Of a stretch of 64,000 bases of DNA, positions 33,970-43,837 are shown piece by piece; within the stretch, counting starts at the first letter, position 1, and each line of letters begins with the position of its first letter. Location: contig NZ_JAJNKA010000015.1 of assembly GCF_021533215.1 (NCBI RefSeq), positions 62,001 through 126,000 of the forward strand. The letters are read 5' to 3'. The position numbers and the translations under genes were made by a program. Source of the DNA: Portibacter lacus. Its GTDB lineage: Bacteria; Bacteroidota; Bacteroidia; Chitinophagales; Saprospiraceae. The notes beneath the pieces were generated by a model that ran no database searches, had not been told where the DNA came from, and saw only the letters and a list, made by a program, of their open reading frames with translations.

Positions 33970-34644
33970 ATGGAAAATAACCTAAATTCAATCCGAAGAA
34001 CAGCCAGAATCGCTGGTATCCTAATCGTCCTTGGTATCCTTTCAGGCCTATTAAGCATCGTTGCATCAGTAGAAGGTGAAAACTATCTCACCTTAGTTTA
34101 TCCGAATAGAATTCAAGTGCTGACAGGAGCATTTTTCCAGTTTCTATTGGTTCCGATTTATATAGGTTTTTCATTGGTCCTTTATCCAGTTTTAAAGACG
34201 TATAATCCATCGCGATCTATTGGCTTTGTGGGATTTCGGATCATGGCAGGTGTCTTTCAGTTGCTTGGCGTTATTTTATTGCCAATGTTTATCCTCTTAA
34301 GTCAAAAATTCTTGGCACAATCGCATCCTGACTTAACCTTTTATGAAACCATCGGTGAAATGTTGAAACTATCGCGTGATTTGGCCAATCATTTAGGCGT
34401 AATACTGGCAACTGGAATGGGTAATTTGTTGATGTATTCTATTTTCCTTAAGGGCAAACTTGTTCCTAGGTGGTTGTCGGTTTGGGGAATAATAGGGAAT
34501 CTCTTAATCATGATCGCAAGCTTCTTATTGTTGTTTGAATTAATCGAGGTGGTCTCCATGTCCTATGGCGTGTTATCAATCCCATTGGTCATTCAAGAAA
34601 TGGTATTGGCATTTTGGTTGATATGGAAAGGCTTAAGAATATAG
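33970..34644 (+). CDS. DUF4386 family integral membrane protein
   Basis: A 224-residue protein with six probable membrane helices (for example IAGILIVLGILSGLLSIVA, FFQFLLVPIYIGFSLVLY, LLGVILLPMFILL, LIMIASFLLLFELI). The opening NSIRRTARIAGIL and the DLANHLGVILATGMGNLLMYS segment are typical of DUF4386, a family of unknown function common in Bacteroidota and often next to Crp-type regulators, as here. Confidence 0.85.
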   Translation: MENNLNSIRRTARIAGILIVLGILSGLLSIVASVEGENYLTLVYPNRIQVLTGAFFQFLLVPIYIGFSLVLYPVLKTYNPSRSIGFVGFRIMAGVFQLLGVILLPMFILLSQKFLAQSHPDLTFYETIGEMLKLSRDLANHLGVILATGMGNLLMYSIFLKGKLVPRWLSVWGIIGNLLIMIASFLLLFELIEVVSMSYGVLSIPLVIQEMVLAFWLIWKGLRI

Positions 34645-34730
34645 GTAGGGAAGGAGTTAATGGATATTAAAATAGGAATAGATAAATTTCATTTCATTCT
34701 TCGATTGATATATGTGCCCCAACAGCAAGA

Positions 34731-36526
34731 ATTCAGAATTAGGTGCCCTTGAAATATTTAGATGAACAAATTGCTTTCACATGATTTAAAGGATTGCCGA
34801 GCCTCATCTTACCCACTTGGCTCTGCCATCTTTCCGTTGCCCTCCAAGCTTACAGATCCATCCGTTTCATGGATCGGTAAACCTTAGATTTAAGATTCAG
34901 AATTAGGCGCCCTTGAAATATTTAGATGAACAAATTGCTATCACATGATTTAAAGGATTGCCGCGCCTCATCTTACCCACTTGGCTCTGCCATCTTTCCG
35001 TTGCCCTCCAAGCTTACAGATCCATCCGTTTCATGGATCGGTAAGCCTTTGATTAAAGATTCACAATTAGGTGCCCTTGAAATATTTAGATGAACAAATT
35101 GCTATCACATGATTTAAAGGATTGCCGAGCCTCACCTTACCCACTTGGCTCTGCAATCTTTCCGTTGCCCTCCAAGCTTACAGATCCATCCTTTTCATGG
35201 ATCGGTAAGCCTTTGATTTAAGATTCAGAATTAGGGGCCCTAGAAATATTTGGATGAACAATTTGCTTTCACATGATTTAAAGGATTGCCGAGCCTCATC
35301 TTACCCACTTGGCTCTGCCATCTTTCCGTTGCCCTCCAAGCTTACAGATCCATCCGTTTCATGGATCGGTAAGCCTTAGATTTAAGATTCAGAATTAGGC
35401 GGCCTTAAAATATTTAGATGAACAAATTGCTTTCAGATGAATTTAAGGATTGCCGAGCCTCATCTTACCCACTTGGCTCTGCCATCTTTCCGTTGCCCTC
35501 CAAGCTTACAGATCCCTCCTTTTCATGGATCGGTAAGCCTTAGATTTAAGATTCAGAATTAGGCGCCCTAGAAATATTTAGATGAACAAATTGCTTTCAC
35601 ATGAATTTAAAGGATTGCCGAGCCTCATCTTACCTGATTGGCTCTGCCATCTTTCCGTTGCCTTCCAAGCTTACAGATCCATCCTTCTCATGGATCGGTA
35701 AGCCATTGATTTAAGATTCAGAATTAGGCGCCCTTGAAATAATTAGATGAACAAATTGCTTTCACATGAATTTAAGGATTGCCGAGCCGCATCTTACCTA
35801 CTTTGCTCTGCCATCTTTCCGTTACCCTCCAAGCTTACAGATCCATCCGTCTCATGGATCGGTAAGCCTTTGATTTAAGATTCAGAATTAGGCGCCCTTG
35901 AAATATTTAGATGAACAAATTGCTATCACATGATTTAAAGGATTGCCGAGCCTCATCCTACCCACTTGGCTCTGCAATCTTTCCGTTGCCCTCCAAGCTT
36001 ACAGATCCATCCGTTTCATGGATCGGTAAGCCTTTGATTTAAGTTTCAGAATTTGGCGGCCTTAAAATATTTAGATGAACAAATTGCTTTCAGATGAATT
36101 TAAGGATTGCCGAGCCTCATCTAATCCCACTTGGCTCTGCCATCTTTCCGTTGCCCTCCAAGCTTATAGATCCATCCGTTTCATGGATCGGTAAGCCTTA
36201 GATTTAAGATTCAGAATTAGGGGCCCTAGAAATATTTGGATGAACAAATTGCTTTCACATGAATTTAAGGATTGCCGAGCCTCATCTTACCCACTTGGCT
36301 CTGCCATCTTTCCGTTACCCTCCAAGCTTACAGATCCATCCTTTTCATGGATCGGTAAGCCTTTGATTAAAGATTCACAATTAGGTGCCCTTGAAATATT
36401 TAGATGAACAAATTGCTTTCACATGAATTTAAGGATTGCCGAGCCTCATCTTACCCACTTTGCTCTGCCATCTTTCCGTTGCCCTCCAAGTTTACAGATC
36501 CATCCGTCTCATGGATCGGTAAACTT
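34731..36526. repeat. Tandem array of a 164-bp unit, left block (11 units)
   Basis: Eleven head-to-tail units, period 164-165 bases, begin near 34731 with ATTCAGAATTAGG and are recognisable by GGATTGCCGAGCC at about 34791, 34955, 35119, 35283, 35447, 35613, 35776, 35940, 36103, 36268 and 36432. Each unit can form two hairpins: GATTGCCGAGCC with GGCTCTGCCATC (two mismatches), and GCTTAC-A-GATCCAT with ATGGATC-G-GTAAGC around a 7-base loop. Substitutions fall mainly in the loop (CCGTTTC, CCTTTTC, CCTTCTC, CCGTCTC) and in the AT-rich part. No spacers and no convincing reading frame are present, so it is neither a CRISPR nor a coding repeat. Confidence 0.95.
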
Positions 36527-36527
36527 A

Positions 36528-37967
36528 CTAATCTGCTCTAAAATCCTTGATATAAAATCGATTGTCTTCATCATGTCCAACACAATTTCTGCCATTCCAA
36601 ACTGCTGTTGAAATGCCCATGCCATTTAAGTTGTTAGCACCAGATTCCCAGGATTGCAACAATTCGAAATCTAAATAAAAGGAAGTTTGGTTTGCATTAT
36701 AGGAATAGATATTAGCCTTTGACTTCACAAGGTTATTCTCGCTGCTTGAGAACAATGAATTTAACTTATCCGGAATACCGATAATAAAATGATTTGCATC
36801 GATCGAAACACTAGCTCCGGTGAAAATGTTATTATTACTTTCACCTGTTATGAAATATTGTTCAAATTCATCGGATTCATCACCAAAGGCAGGGTTTCTA
36901 AAATTTCCAATAATATGATAACCGCCATAGTTGTTTATTCCACCAGGATATCCTATGATTGCCCCGTTAGGATCGATACCCACACTATATCCATAGTATA
37001 CATTAGGCTGATCCACTGTACTATATGGCCTTTGATAATCTAATGTTAAGCTATTATTTATGATTCTGTAGAAATATACTTTTCCTTCTTTGTTATTATG
37101 ACCAGGTGCTCCTACCAATATGTAATCACCTTCGATGTCGACATCCCAGCCAAAATAATCACCTGCCGCAAAATTCCCACCGCCAGGTTGAAAAGTGGCA
37201 AAAATGGGGGCGTAAGTAGTAGAATTTCGCGTATATATAAAGAAGACACCTTCATCTGCACTCGAAAATGGATCGTTGAATGGAGATCCGATGACTAATC
37301 GATTTCCACTCATTGCTACCGAGAATCCAAATCCAGAGTTGATCTCGCTAAAAGTGTTATTTTTTAGTATTTGTCTTTGAACCCATGAAGATGCAACTCT
37401 TTCGAAAATATAAACTTTACTAGTGTCACCAGGCCCTCCTGGTGCTCCAACTGCCAACCAATCGCCTGCTATAGCTACATCTTTGCCAAATTTTTCTTGC
37501 GCGGGATTAGGAGAAGTGGAAATAATTTCTTCAATTTCAGTGTAATTCCCATTGTCGCTTTTAAACATAAATACACGTCCATTATCTGTGCCCGAAACAA
37601 CGCCCGCTGAACCTATAGCTAAAGAGTAGCCTAAAGAAGTAGTGAGGGAACCAGTAGTTCGTTCTGTTGGCGGCAAAGAAGCAGTATCTGTAGCAAAGGC
37701 AAAGGGCAACCATTTCTGTCCATCAAATAAGTAAATGGTCCTTTTATCTGTATCATAAACCAAAAGTCCTGGAGCTGGAGAATTTATTGCCTTTCTAGCA
37801 TCGCTTGATAACCTAGGAATCAATAGGCCTTGGTCAGTACTTTCGATTTCCAATTTGGAACTAGCATCCGGACTATTTGTACCGATTCCTACGTTGTTAT
37901 TTTGACCAAAAAGACTTTGGTTGAATATTAGAAAGTAAAAAAGTATGGTAATTAGGGCGCACTTCAT
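36528..37967 (-). CDS. Secreted FG-GAP-like beta-propeller protein, cargo inside the repeat array
   Basis: The start is taken at ATG 37967 (MKCALITILFYFLIFNQSLFG, a signal peptide); an ATG at 38024 would add 19 residues. After NNVGIGTNSPDASSKLEIES and RKAINSPAPGLLVYDTDKRT, a Bacteroidota surface-protein opening, there are six or seven propeller blades of FG-GAP type (GKDVAIAGDWLAVGAPGG, GFSVAMSGNRLVIGSPF, GWDVDIEGDYILVGAPGHN, GYSVGIDPNGAIIGYPG). No sorting tail is seen. Function unknown, perhaps cell-surface binding. The stop codon lies next to the final hairpin of the left repeat block, which may serve as its terminator. The gene is an island in the repeat array. Confidence 0.8.
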   Translation of the reverse strand: MKCALITILFYFLIFNQSLFGQNNNVGIGTNSPDASSKLEIESTDQGLLIPRLSSDARKAINSPAPGLLVYDTDKRTIYLFDGQKWLPFAFATDTASLPPTERTTGSLTTSLGYSLAIGSAGVVSGTDNGRVFMFKSDNGNYTEIEEIISTSPNPAQEKFGKDVAIAGDWLAVGAPGGPGDTSKVYIFERVASSWVQRQILKNNTFSEINSGFGFSVAMSGNRLVIGSPFNDPFSSADEGVFFIYTRNSTTYAPIFATFQPGGGNFAAGDYFGWDVDIEGDYILVGAPGHNNKEGKVYFYRIINNSLTLDYQRPYSTVDQPNVYYGYSVGIDPNGAIIGYPGGINNYGGYHIIGNFRNPAFGDESDEFEQYFITGESNNNIFTGASVSIDANHFIIGIPDKLNSLFSSSENNLVKSKANIYSYNANQTSFYLDFELLQSWESGANNLNGMGISTAVWNGRNCVGHDEDNRFYIKDFRAD

Positions 37968-38136
37968 CTTGTCTGCTTGAAGATTAAAACAATTAGGTTT
38001 ATAACATTTAGCTCCTTTCAACATATGGAAAGTAGTTTATATAAATTTACAAGCTTTTATATCGAAATACAAAAATATTAATATGTAAAGTGTAATACAC
38101 AGAATGTCAACGAACTAAAACTCATTTTCATAGATT

Positions 38137-39234
38137 TTATCCATCCATCTCATGGATCGGTAAGCCTTAGATTTAAGATTCAGAATTAGGGGCCCTAGAA
38201 ATATTTGGATGAACAAATTGCTTTCAGATGAATTTAAGGATTGCCGAGCCTCATCTTACCCACTTGGCTCTGCCATCTTTCCGTTGCCCTCCAAGCTTAC
38301 AGATCCATCCGTTTCATGGATCGGTAAGCCATTGATTTAAGATTCAGAATTAGGCGGCCTTAAAATATTTAGATGAACAAATTGCTTTCACATGATTGAA
38401 GGGATTGCCGAGCCGCATCTTACCCACTTGGCTCTGCCATCTTTCCGTTGCCCTCCAAGCTTACAGATCCATCCGTTTCATGGATCGGTAAGCCTTAGAT
38501 TTAAGATTCAGAATTAGGCGCCCTTGAAATATTTAGATGAACAAATTGCTATCACATGATTTAAAGGATTGCCGAGCCTCATCTTACCCACTTGGCTCTG
38601 CTATCTTTCCGTTACCCTCCAAGCTTACAGATCCATCCTTTTCATGGATCGGTAAGCCTTTGATTAAAGATTCACAATTAGGTGCCCTTGAAATATTTAG
38701 ATGAACAAATTGCTTTCACATGATTCAAAGGATTGCCGAGCCTCATCTTACCCACTTGGCTCTGCCATCTTTCCGTTACCCTCCAAGCTTACAGATCCAT
38801 CCATTTCATGGATCGGTAAGCCTTAGATTTAAGATTCAGAATTAGGCGCCTTTGAAATATTTGGATGAACAAATTGCTTTCACATGATTTAAAGGATTGC
38901 CGAGCCTCACCTTACCCACTTGGCTCTGCAATCTTTCCTTTTCCATCCAAGGTTACAGATCCATCCGTTTCATGGATCGGTAAGCCTTTGATTTAAGATT
39001 CAGAATTAGGCGCCCTTGAAATATTTAAATGAACAAATTGCTTTCACATGATTCAAAGGATTGCCGAGCCTCATCTTACCCACTTGGCTCTGCCATCTTT
39101 CCGTTGCCCTCCAAGCTTACAGATCCATCCTTTTCATGGATCGGTAAGCCTTAGATTTAAGATTCAGAATTAGGCGCCCTTGAAATATTTAGATGAACAA
39201 ATTGCTATCACATGATTTAAAGGATTGCCGAGCC
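38137..39234. repeat. Tandem array of the 164-bp unit, right block (partial + 6 units + truncated unit)
   Basis: The block opens in mid-unit with the hairpin half (ATCCATCCATCTCATGGATC, from 38136), then GGATTGCCGAGCC recurs at about 38237, 38403, 38566, 38730, 38894, 39058 and 39222; the last unit breaks off after GCCGAGCCG at 39234. Unit subtypes (GGGGCCCTAG, GGCGGCCTT, GGTGCCC starts) appear in the same order across the gap as inside the left block, so both blocks were once a single array. From 39235 to 39384 no feature is seen. Confidence 0.93.
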
Positions 39235-39384
39235 GCTCTAATTCTATCCTGTTTTAATTTTATAAAAATTGAAGAATAAGAGCTAGGAACCGACACTAAG
39301 TTAACATTGGAAATAAAAGAAAACAATGGATTTACAATGCATTTAAAGCCTCGATAATCCACACTGTCTTTTACCAGCTTTTGT

Positions 39385-40557
39385 TTAAAATTGATCCAAC
39401 CCGTTTTTCCATGGTATTGTCGCATCATTTGCAATGGCAGAGATGGTGTTATTGAAATCGATGTCAAAAGATGAATCATTAGACTTAGAGTTCAAAATCA
39501 TAACAACACTCAGACCATCATATCTGCTAATTAACCATGATCTAGTCGCTGGCAATGCACCAGTTGTCCACCAAAATTGTTGTTCATTCCAAAAACCTAT
39601 TCCTCGGCCCCAATTTGGTGATAAAGGTCCATTACCTCTAAGCAATTCGATGGTATTGTCAGATAATACATTTTCACGAAGTGGTAATTTATCCAATGCA
39701 CAAACTGCTCTTAATAAATCAGGTGCAGAGATAACCACGCCACCATCTCCATCTCGGCGTGAAGAAATCTTATACACATAATCTTCTTCCCCATCTTGAC
39801 CGTAGTATTCTACTTCTTTTGCTTGGCGATCTTCACGAGTGAATTTTGTATAATGGAGTGAAGAAATTCCCGTAGGATTAAAAATATTCTTCACGAAATT
39901 TGAGAATGACTCTTCAGTCACTTTTTCAACTATCCGTGCCAACAACCAATAACCTGTATTAGAATAAACATAAGTATCTTCAATAGGATAGACTAAATCC
40001 CATTCATTGAGCAGATATTCAATAAATTCATCATTATTGTATGAAGGAAAATAATCTATAGGATCACCTCCTGAAGCAACACCCCACCCACCAAAAGAAT
40101 TATGTAATAAATGATCGACCGTAATCTCCAATTCTTGGTCCGTTAATGTTGCCGTTCCAAACTTATTGCCTAATATTCCAGATGGTCCAAAAACTTTGTC
40201 GTCCAAATTTAGTTTTCCATCTTCTACCAATCTCAATATTGCTACGCCTGTAAACATTTTACTAATACTAGCAACTCTGAAAACGTGTTCTGGTGTTACC
40301 AATTCTGACTTCGAAACATTTGCCATTCCGTAACCCTTAGTGTAGACCATTTTTTCATTTTTACTAACCGCAATTGAGGCTCCTGTAATGTTATATTTTT
40401 CCATAAATGATTGCACACGATTATCAACAGCGGTGATATCTTCCTGAACAACAGGGTCCATTTCTCCAGGGTCCGGCATCATAACATCATCTTTATTACA
40501 TGAAGTCAGGCTAAAAAATAAAAGAAAGAGAAAGGTAATATTCTTAGGCTTGTACAT
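39385..40557 (-). CDS. Serine hydrolase of the class C beta-lactamase/DD-peptidase family
   Basis: A 390-residue lipoprotein (lipobox SLTSC, Cys20). The nucleophile motif is Ser97-Ile-Ser-Lys100 in FRVASISKMFTG. The second motif is Tyr-Ser-Asn in YVYSNTGYWLLARIVEKV. The third, usually K/H-T/S-G, appears as WTTGALP. This family includes esterases, D-aminopeptidases and PBP4-like enzymes, and only some members hydrolyse beta-lactams. As a cell-envelope lipoprotein, a peptidase or esterase role is more likely than antibiotic resistance. The gene converges on the right end of the repeat array. Confidence 0.87.
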   Translation of the reverse strand: MYKPKNITFLFLLFFSLTSCNKDDVMMPDPGEMDPVVQEDITAVDNRVQSFMEKYNITGASIAVSKNEKMVYTKGYGMANVSKSELVTPEHVFRVASISKMFTGVAILRLVEDGKLNLDDKVFGPSGILGNKFGTATLTDQELEITVDHLLHNSFGGWGVASGGDPIDYFPSYNNDEFIEYLLNEWDLVYPIEDTYVYSNTGYWLLARIVEKVTEESFSNFVKNIFNPTGISSLHYTKFTREDRQAKEVEYYGQDGEEDYVYKISSRRDGDGGVVISAPDLLRAVCALDKLPLRENVLSDNTIELLRGNGPLSPNWGRGIGFWNEQQFWWTTGALPATRSWLISRYDGLSVVMILNSKSNDSSFDIDFNNTISAIANDATIPWKNGLDQF

Positions 40558-40894
40558 ATTATTCTATTTGGATTGTTAAGGTTTTTCAAAAATAAATTAA
40601 ATTTTATTGAGATCAAAGTCATCATTGCTAATTGCTAGAAAAACCCCAAATTCGAATGAAATCAATTGATCTATAGGGCCTTATGGCTTTCACTATATAA
40701 AAGAAGCTTAATCAGAAGATGTTTCAAGATATTCGACAAAAAAGTTGGAAGAATTAGGAGGAAACTAGAATAATGGAGCTAGGGCTTCAGTCTGAGTAAG
40801 AATAGAGTTTCGCACAAAAGTACAAGGTCCAAGGTGGATATATCATTAAAGATATTAGATTTGCTAAAGCAATATTAATTGCAAACGACAAACC
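40558..40894. other. Divergent intergenic region
   Basis: This 337-base region lies between a minus-strand gene and a plus-strand gene and must carry both promoters. It is AT-rich with no clear hairpin, repeat or open frame. Confidence 0.5.
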
Positions 40895-42361
40895 ATGAGG
40901 AAACCAATGAAAAACATACTGCTTTTAATATTCCTAGTAATCTTATGTAATTGCAAAGAAGAGCATGAAAAAGAGATGTCGACAGATATCCTCATTCCTG
41001 AAGTAGAAACGATAGACAGAAGAAATGAAGTCGTGATAAGTGTTAATGACACGGTCAATTCTTTTTTTACCAACCTTTTCCTTGATGAAATGCAGGACAA
41101 ACCAGATATGTTATATCTCGGAAAGAAAGTGGATAAAATGTCAGTTGTTATTCCAACAGAACAATCCATTAGTATCAGAGGTGGAAACCCATGGGAATCG
41201 TTCTCTTATCAGTTAAATCTCGAGAAAGGAGATAGCCTACTCATTGACATACAGAAAATTAAAATCAATCCAACGAAGGAGATAAACTATCCAATATTTA
41301 GCATTTCGAATAGCGATAGAACATGGGATGAACTCAATTTTGGTTATTTATTGTATAAAAAGAATATCGCTGAAAAGGCAATTGTAATTGATGCTGCAGG
41401 GGATTTTCGAAAAAATAAATACGAAGCAGAAGAGGTGGTTCTCAATTCATTGCACTTACTAGATAGCCTAAAATCAAACCATCTTATTTCAAGTACATTT
41501 CACAAAAGTACCGAACTAAACCAAAAGTTGACATATGAAACTTCTAAAATCAGAGCAGCTAAATTGGAAAATAAGGAAATAATTATTGAAGATTTAGACC
41601 TAGATTTGAATGATATAAATCTATTAGGAAACAGTTTGTACATTAGTTATTTGAGAGGATTAATTCTTTACAAATATTTCAATACACAAAGAACTGTACT
41701 AAATTCTACCCAGTTCGATTTTGTTAATGAACAGGAGACCTTTCTAAACCATGAAACTAAACTAGCTTTACTAGATTCTTATCTTAAGAGTATATATTTC
41801 GTTGAGAAATCAAAATTAAAGGTGTATCACAAGAAGTTTGATGAAATGAATACGAATGAAGCACTTGGCAATAAGTGGCGCTCGCTATTGAATAAGGAAA
41901 AAATCAATAGTGAAAAGATGAACAGATCGAATAGAAATGAAGGTGTTTTGACCAATCTTGTAAGTGATAATGAATACACATTTGAAGAGATACTTTCAAA
42001 GCAGAAAGGTAAAGTAGTACTTGTAGATTTCTGGGCAAGTTGGTGTGCACCTTGCCGAAAAGAAATGCCCTTTTTAGAAGATTTAAAATCAAAATTTAAC
42101 AGCACCGAATTTAAAGTCATCGAGATTTCAATTGATAAGAATTATTCTGCTTGGGAAAGGGCTTCAGAATTAGAGAATCTATCAAAGGACGAAAGCAATT
42201 ATTTCATTAGTAACTGGGAGAAATCTAACCTCTATAAAGTTTATGAGATAGAGACTATTCCTAGATACTTATTGTTTGATAAACAAGGCGTTATCATAGA
42301 TGATGATGCACCGAGACCGAGTGGGAATGAACTGGTTGAATTGATAAAGGCCAATTTGTGA
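40895..42361 (+). CDS. TlpA-like thioredoxin-fold lipoprotein
   Basis: A 488-residue protein with lipobox ILCNC (ATG 40895 or 40907). The first 350 residues are a poorly conserved region rich in charged helices, like the DUF-type N-terminal part of many Bacteroidota thiol-disulfide proteins. The C-terminal thioredoxin domain contains VVLVDFWASWCAPCRKEMPF with Cys384 and Cys387, then the cis-Pro region ETIPRYLLFDKQGVI. Expected role: periplasm-facing thiol reductase in protein maturation or redox defence. It stands alone. Confidence 0.88.
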   Translation: MRKPMKNILLLIFLVILCNCKEEHEKEMSTDILIPEVETIDRRNEVVISVNDTVNSFFTNLFLDEMQDKPDMLYLGKKVDKMSVVIPTEQSISIRGGNPWESFSYQLNLEKGDSLLIDIQKIKINPTKEINYPIFSISNSDRTWDELNFGYLLYKKNIAEKAIVIDAAGDFRKNKYEAEEVVLNSLHLLDSLKSNHLISSTFHKSTELNQKLTYETSKIRAAKLENKEIIIEDLDLDLNDINLLGNSLYISYLRGLILYKYFNTQRTVLNSTQFDFVNEQETFLNHETKLALLDSYLKSIYFVEKSKLKVYHKKFDEMNTNEALGNKWRSLLNKEKINSEKMNRSNRNEGVLTNLVSDNEYTFEEILSKQKGKVVLVDFWASWCAPCRKEMPFLEDLKSKFNSTEFKVIEISIDKNYSAWERASELENLSKDESNYFISNWEKSNLYKVYEIETIPRYLLFDKQGVIIDDDAPRPSGNELVELIKANL

Positions 42362-42472
42362 TTTTCCTAACTTCAGAATAATTAATTACTTTGGAAAATC
42401 GAATGCTAGCTTTCTATTTTTATAAGGAAATGATAATAGCGTTAACACCCATAATACAGCGATAACACGAAT

Positions 42473-43837
42473 ATGAACATGAAAAAATTGACATTTATAA
42501 TCTGGGGATTCATCATTAAGATCGGGATGCTCTACTTATTCCTAGCACCAGGCCAAGCGTTCCAAAATGAAAACAGAAAACCGAATGTTATCATTATTTA
42601 CACGGATGATCAAGGAACTATCGATGCGAATTGCTTCGGTGCTAAAGATTTGTACACGCCCAATATTGATGAGCTGGCAGAGACAGGCGTAAGATTTACT
42701 CAATTTTATGCGGCTGCTCCCGTTTGTTCTCCTTCCAGAGCTGCTTTGCTGACTGGGAAAACACCACTTGCCGCTGGACTACCTGGGAACGCATCTTCAC
42801 AAAAGGGAGGTAAAGGATTGCCTGCTGAACAAGTTACCATTGCGGAAAAATTAAAAGAGCATGGTTATTTTACAGGGCATGTAGGAAAGTGGCACTTAGG
42901 TTATACGCCGGAAACAATGCCTAATGGTCAAGGCTTTGATTATTCGTTCGGTCACATGGGCGGGTGCATAGATAATTACTCGCATTTCTTTTATTGGAAT
43001 GGACCGAATAAGCATGATTTATGGGAAAACAGCGAGGAAGTCTGGATGGATGGTGAGTATTTTCAAGACTTAATGTCGGACAAAGCGAATTCATTTTTAG
43101 AGCAAAATAAAGACACTTCATTCTTCCTGTATTATGCCATCAATCTACCTCATTATCCTTTGCAAGGGACGGACAAGTGGCGAGAACATTATAAAGATAT
43201 GGAAAGTCCTCGTGACAAGTATGCTGCTGCAGTATCAACAGTCGATGAGCGGATAGGGGAGTTGTTAGCAAAACTGGAATCGCTTCACTTAAGGGACAAT
43301 ACAATTATTATTTTTCAGTCTGATCATGGCCATTCTGTGGAGGACAGAACATTTGGTGGAGGCGGAAGTTCGGGTATTTATCGCGGTGCCAAGTTTTCAC
43401 TTTTCGAAGGTGGAATTCGTGTTCCTGCCATCATCAGTTATCCGACGGCGCTACCTCAAAAAGTAGTTCGAGACCAACTTTGTGTGAATGTGGATTGGTT
43501 TCCAACCATTCTTGATTTGGCTGATATTTCATACAAGGAGGATACATACGAAGGGAAGAGCATAAAGAATGTTATCACGGAAAATACACCGACTGCGCAT
43601 GATGTTTTCTGGTGGTATAGCGGCAAAGATCGTTGGGCAGTTAGAAAAGGGGACTGGAAACTTTTAAAAAATCCAAGAGATCCTACTCAAAAGACGGCCA
43701 TTGCAGAAAGTGATTCCTTGTTCTTAGTAAATATTTTAGATCATCCTCGTGAACTGGAGAATTCTGCTCAACAATATCCAGAAAAGGTGAAGGAATTGCA
43801 AAAGGAATACAACGCATGGTATGCTAAACAGAAGTGA
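42473..43837 (+). CDS. Exported type I (formylglycine) sulfatase
   Basis: A 454-residue sulfatase with an N-terminal signal sequence. Metal-binding Asp45-Asp46 lie in IIYTDDQG, and the maturation motif is Cys85-Ser-Pro-Ser-Arg in APVCSPSRAALLTGK, where the Cys is converted to formylglycine by an anaerobic or FGE-type maturase. GHVGKWHLG and IIFQSDHGHS contain further active-site residues. It removes sulfate esters, in marine Bacteroidota usually from algal polysaccharides. No CAZyme genes are adjacent; the pectin locus is 9 kb away. No maturase gene is in the window. Confidence 0.93.
   Translation: MNMKKLTFIIWGFIIKIGMLYLFLAPGQAFQNENRKPNVIIIYTDDQGTIDANCFGAKDLYTPNIDELAETGVRFTQFYAAAPVCSPSRAALLTGKTPLAAGLPGNASSQKGGKGLPAEQVTIAEKLKEHGYFTGHVGKWHLGYTPETMPNGQGFDYSFGHMGGCIDNYSHFFYWNGPNKHDLWENSEEVWMDGEYFQDLMSDKANSFLEQNKDTSFFLYYAINLPHYPLQGTDKWREHYKDMESPRDKYAAAVSTVDERIGELLAKLESLHLRDNTIIIFQSDHGHSVEDRTFGGGGSSGIYRGAKFSLFEGGIRVPAIISYPTALPQKVVRDQLCVNVDWFPTILDLADISYKEDTYEGKSIKNVITENTPTAHDVFWWYSGKDRWAVRKGDWKLLKNPRDPTQKTAIAESDSLFLVNILDHPRELENSAQQYPEKVKELQKEYNAWYAKQK

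Noticed and set aside
1-34644. Integron integrase gene
   Set aside because: No tyrosine-recombinase reading frame with the R-H-x-R-Y signature is present in the window, so the cassette-array idea rests on sites and cargo only.
36423-36611. Short plus-strand reading frame across the array edge
   Set aside because: It reads through repeat sequence and the antisense end of the FG-GAP-like gene; there is no ribosome binding site and no recognisable content.
34731-39234. CRISPR array
   Set aside because: The repeated unit is 164 bases with no unique spacers between copies, and no cas genes occur in the window.
39189-39479. Minus-strand frame from the end of the repeat array into the serine hydrolase gene
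   Set aside because: It overlaps the supported serine hydrolase in another frame and has no domain or start signal.
39385-40557. Antibiotic-resistance beta-lactamase
   Set aside because: The SxxK and YxN motifs fit a broad serine-hydrolase family, and the third motif is not the usual KTG; a resistance role is not supported.
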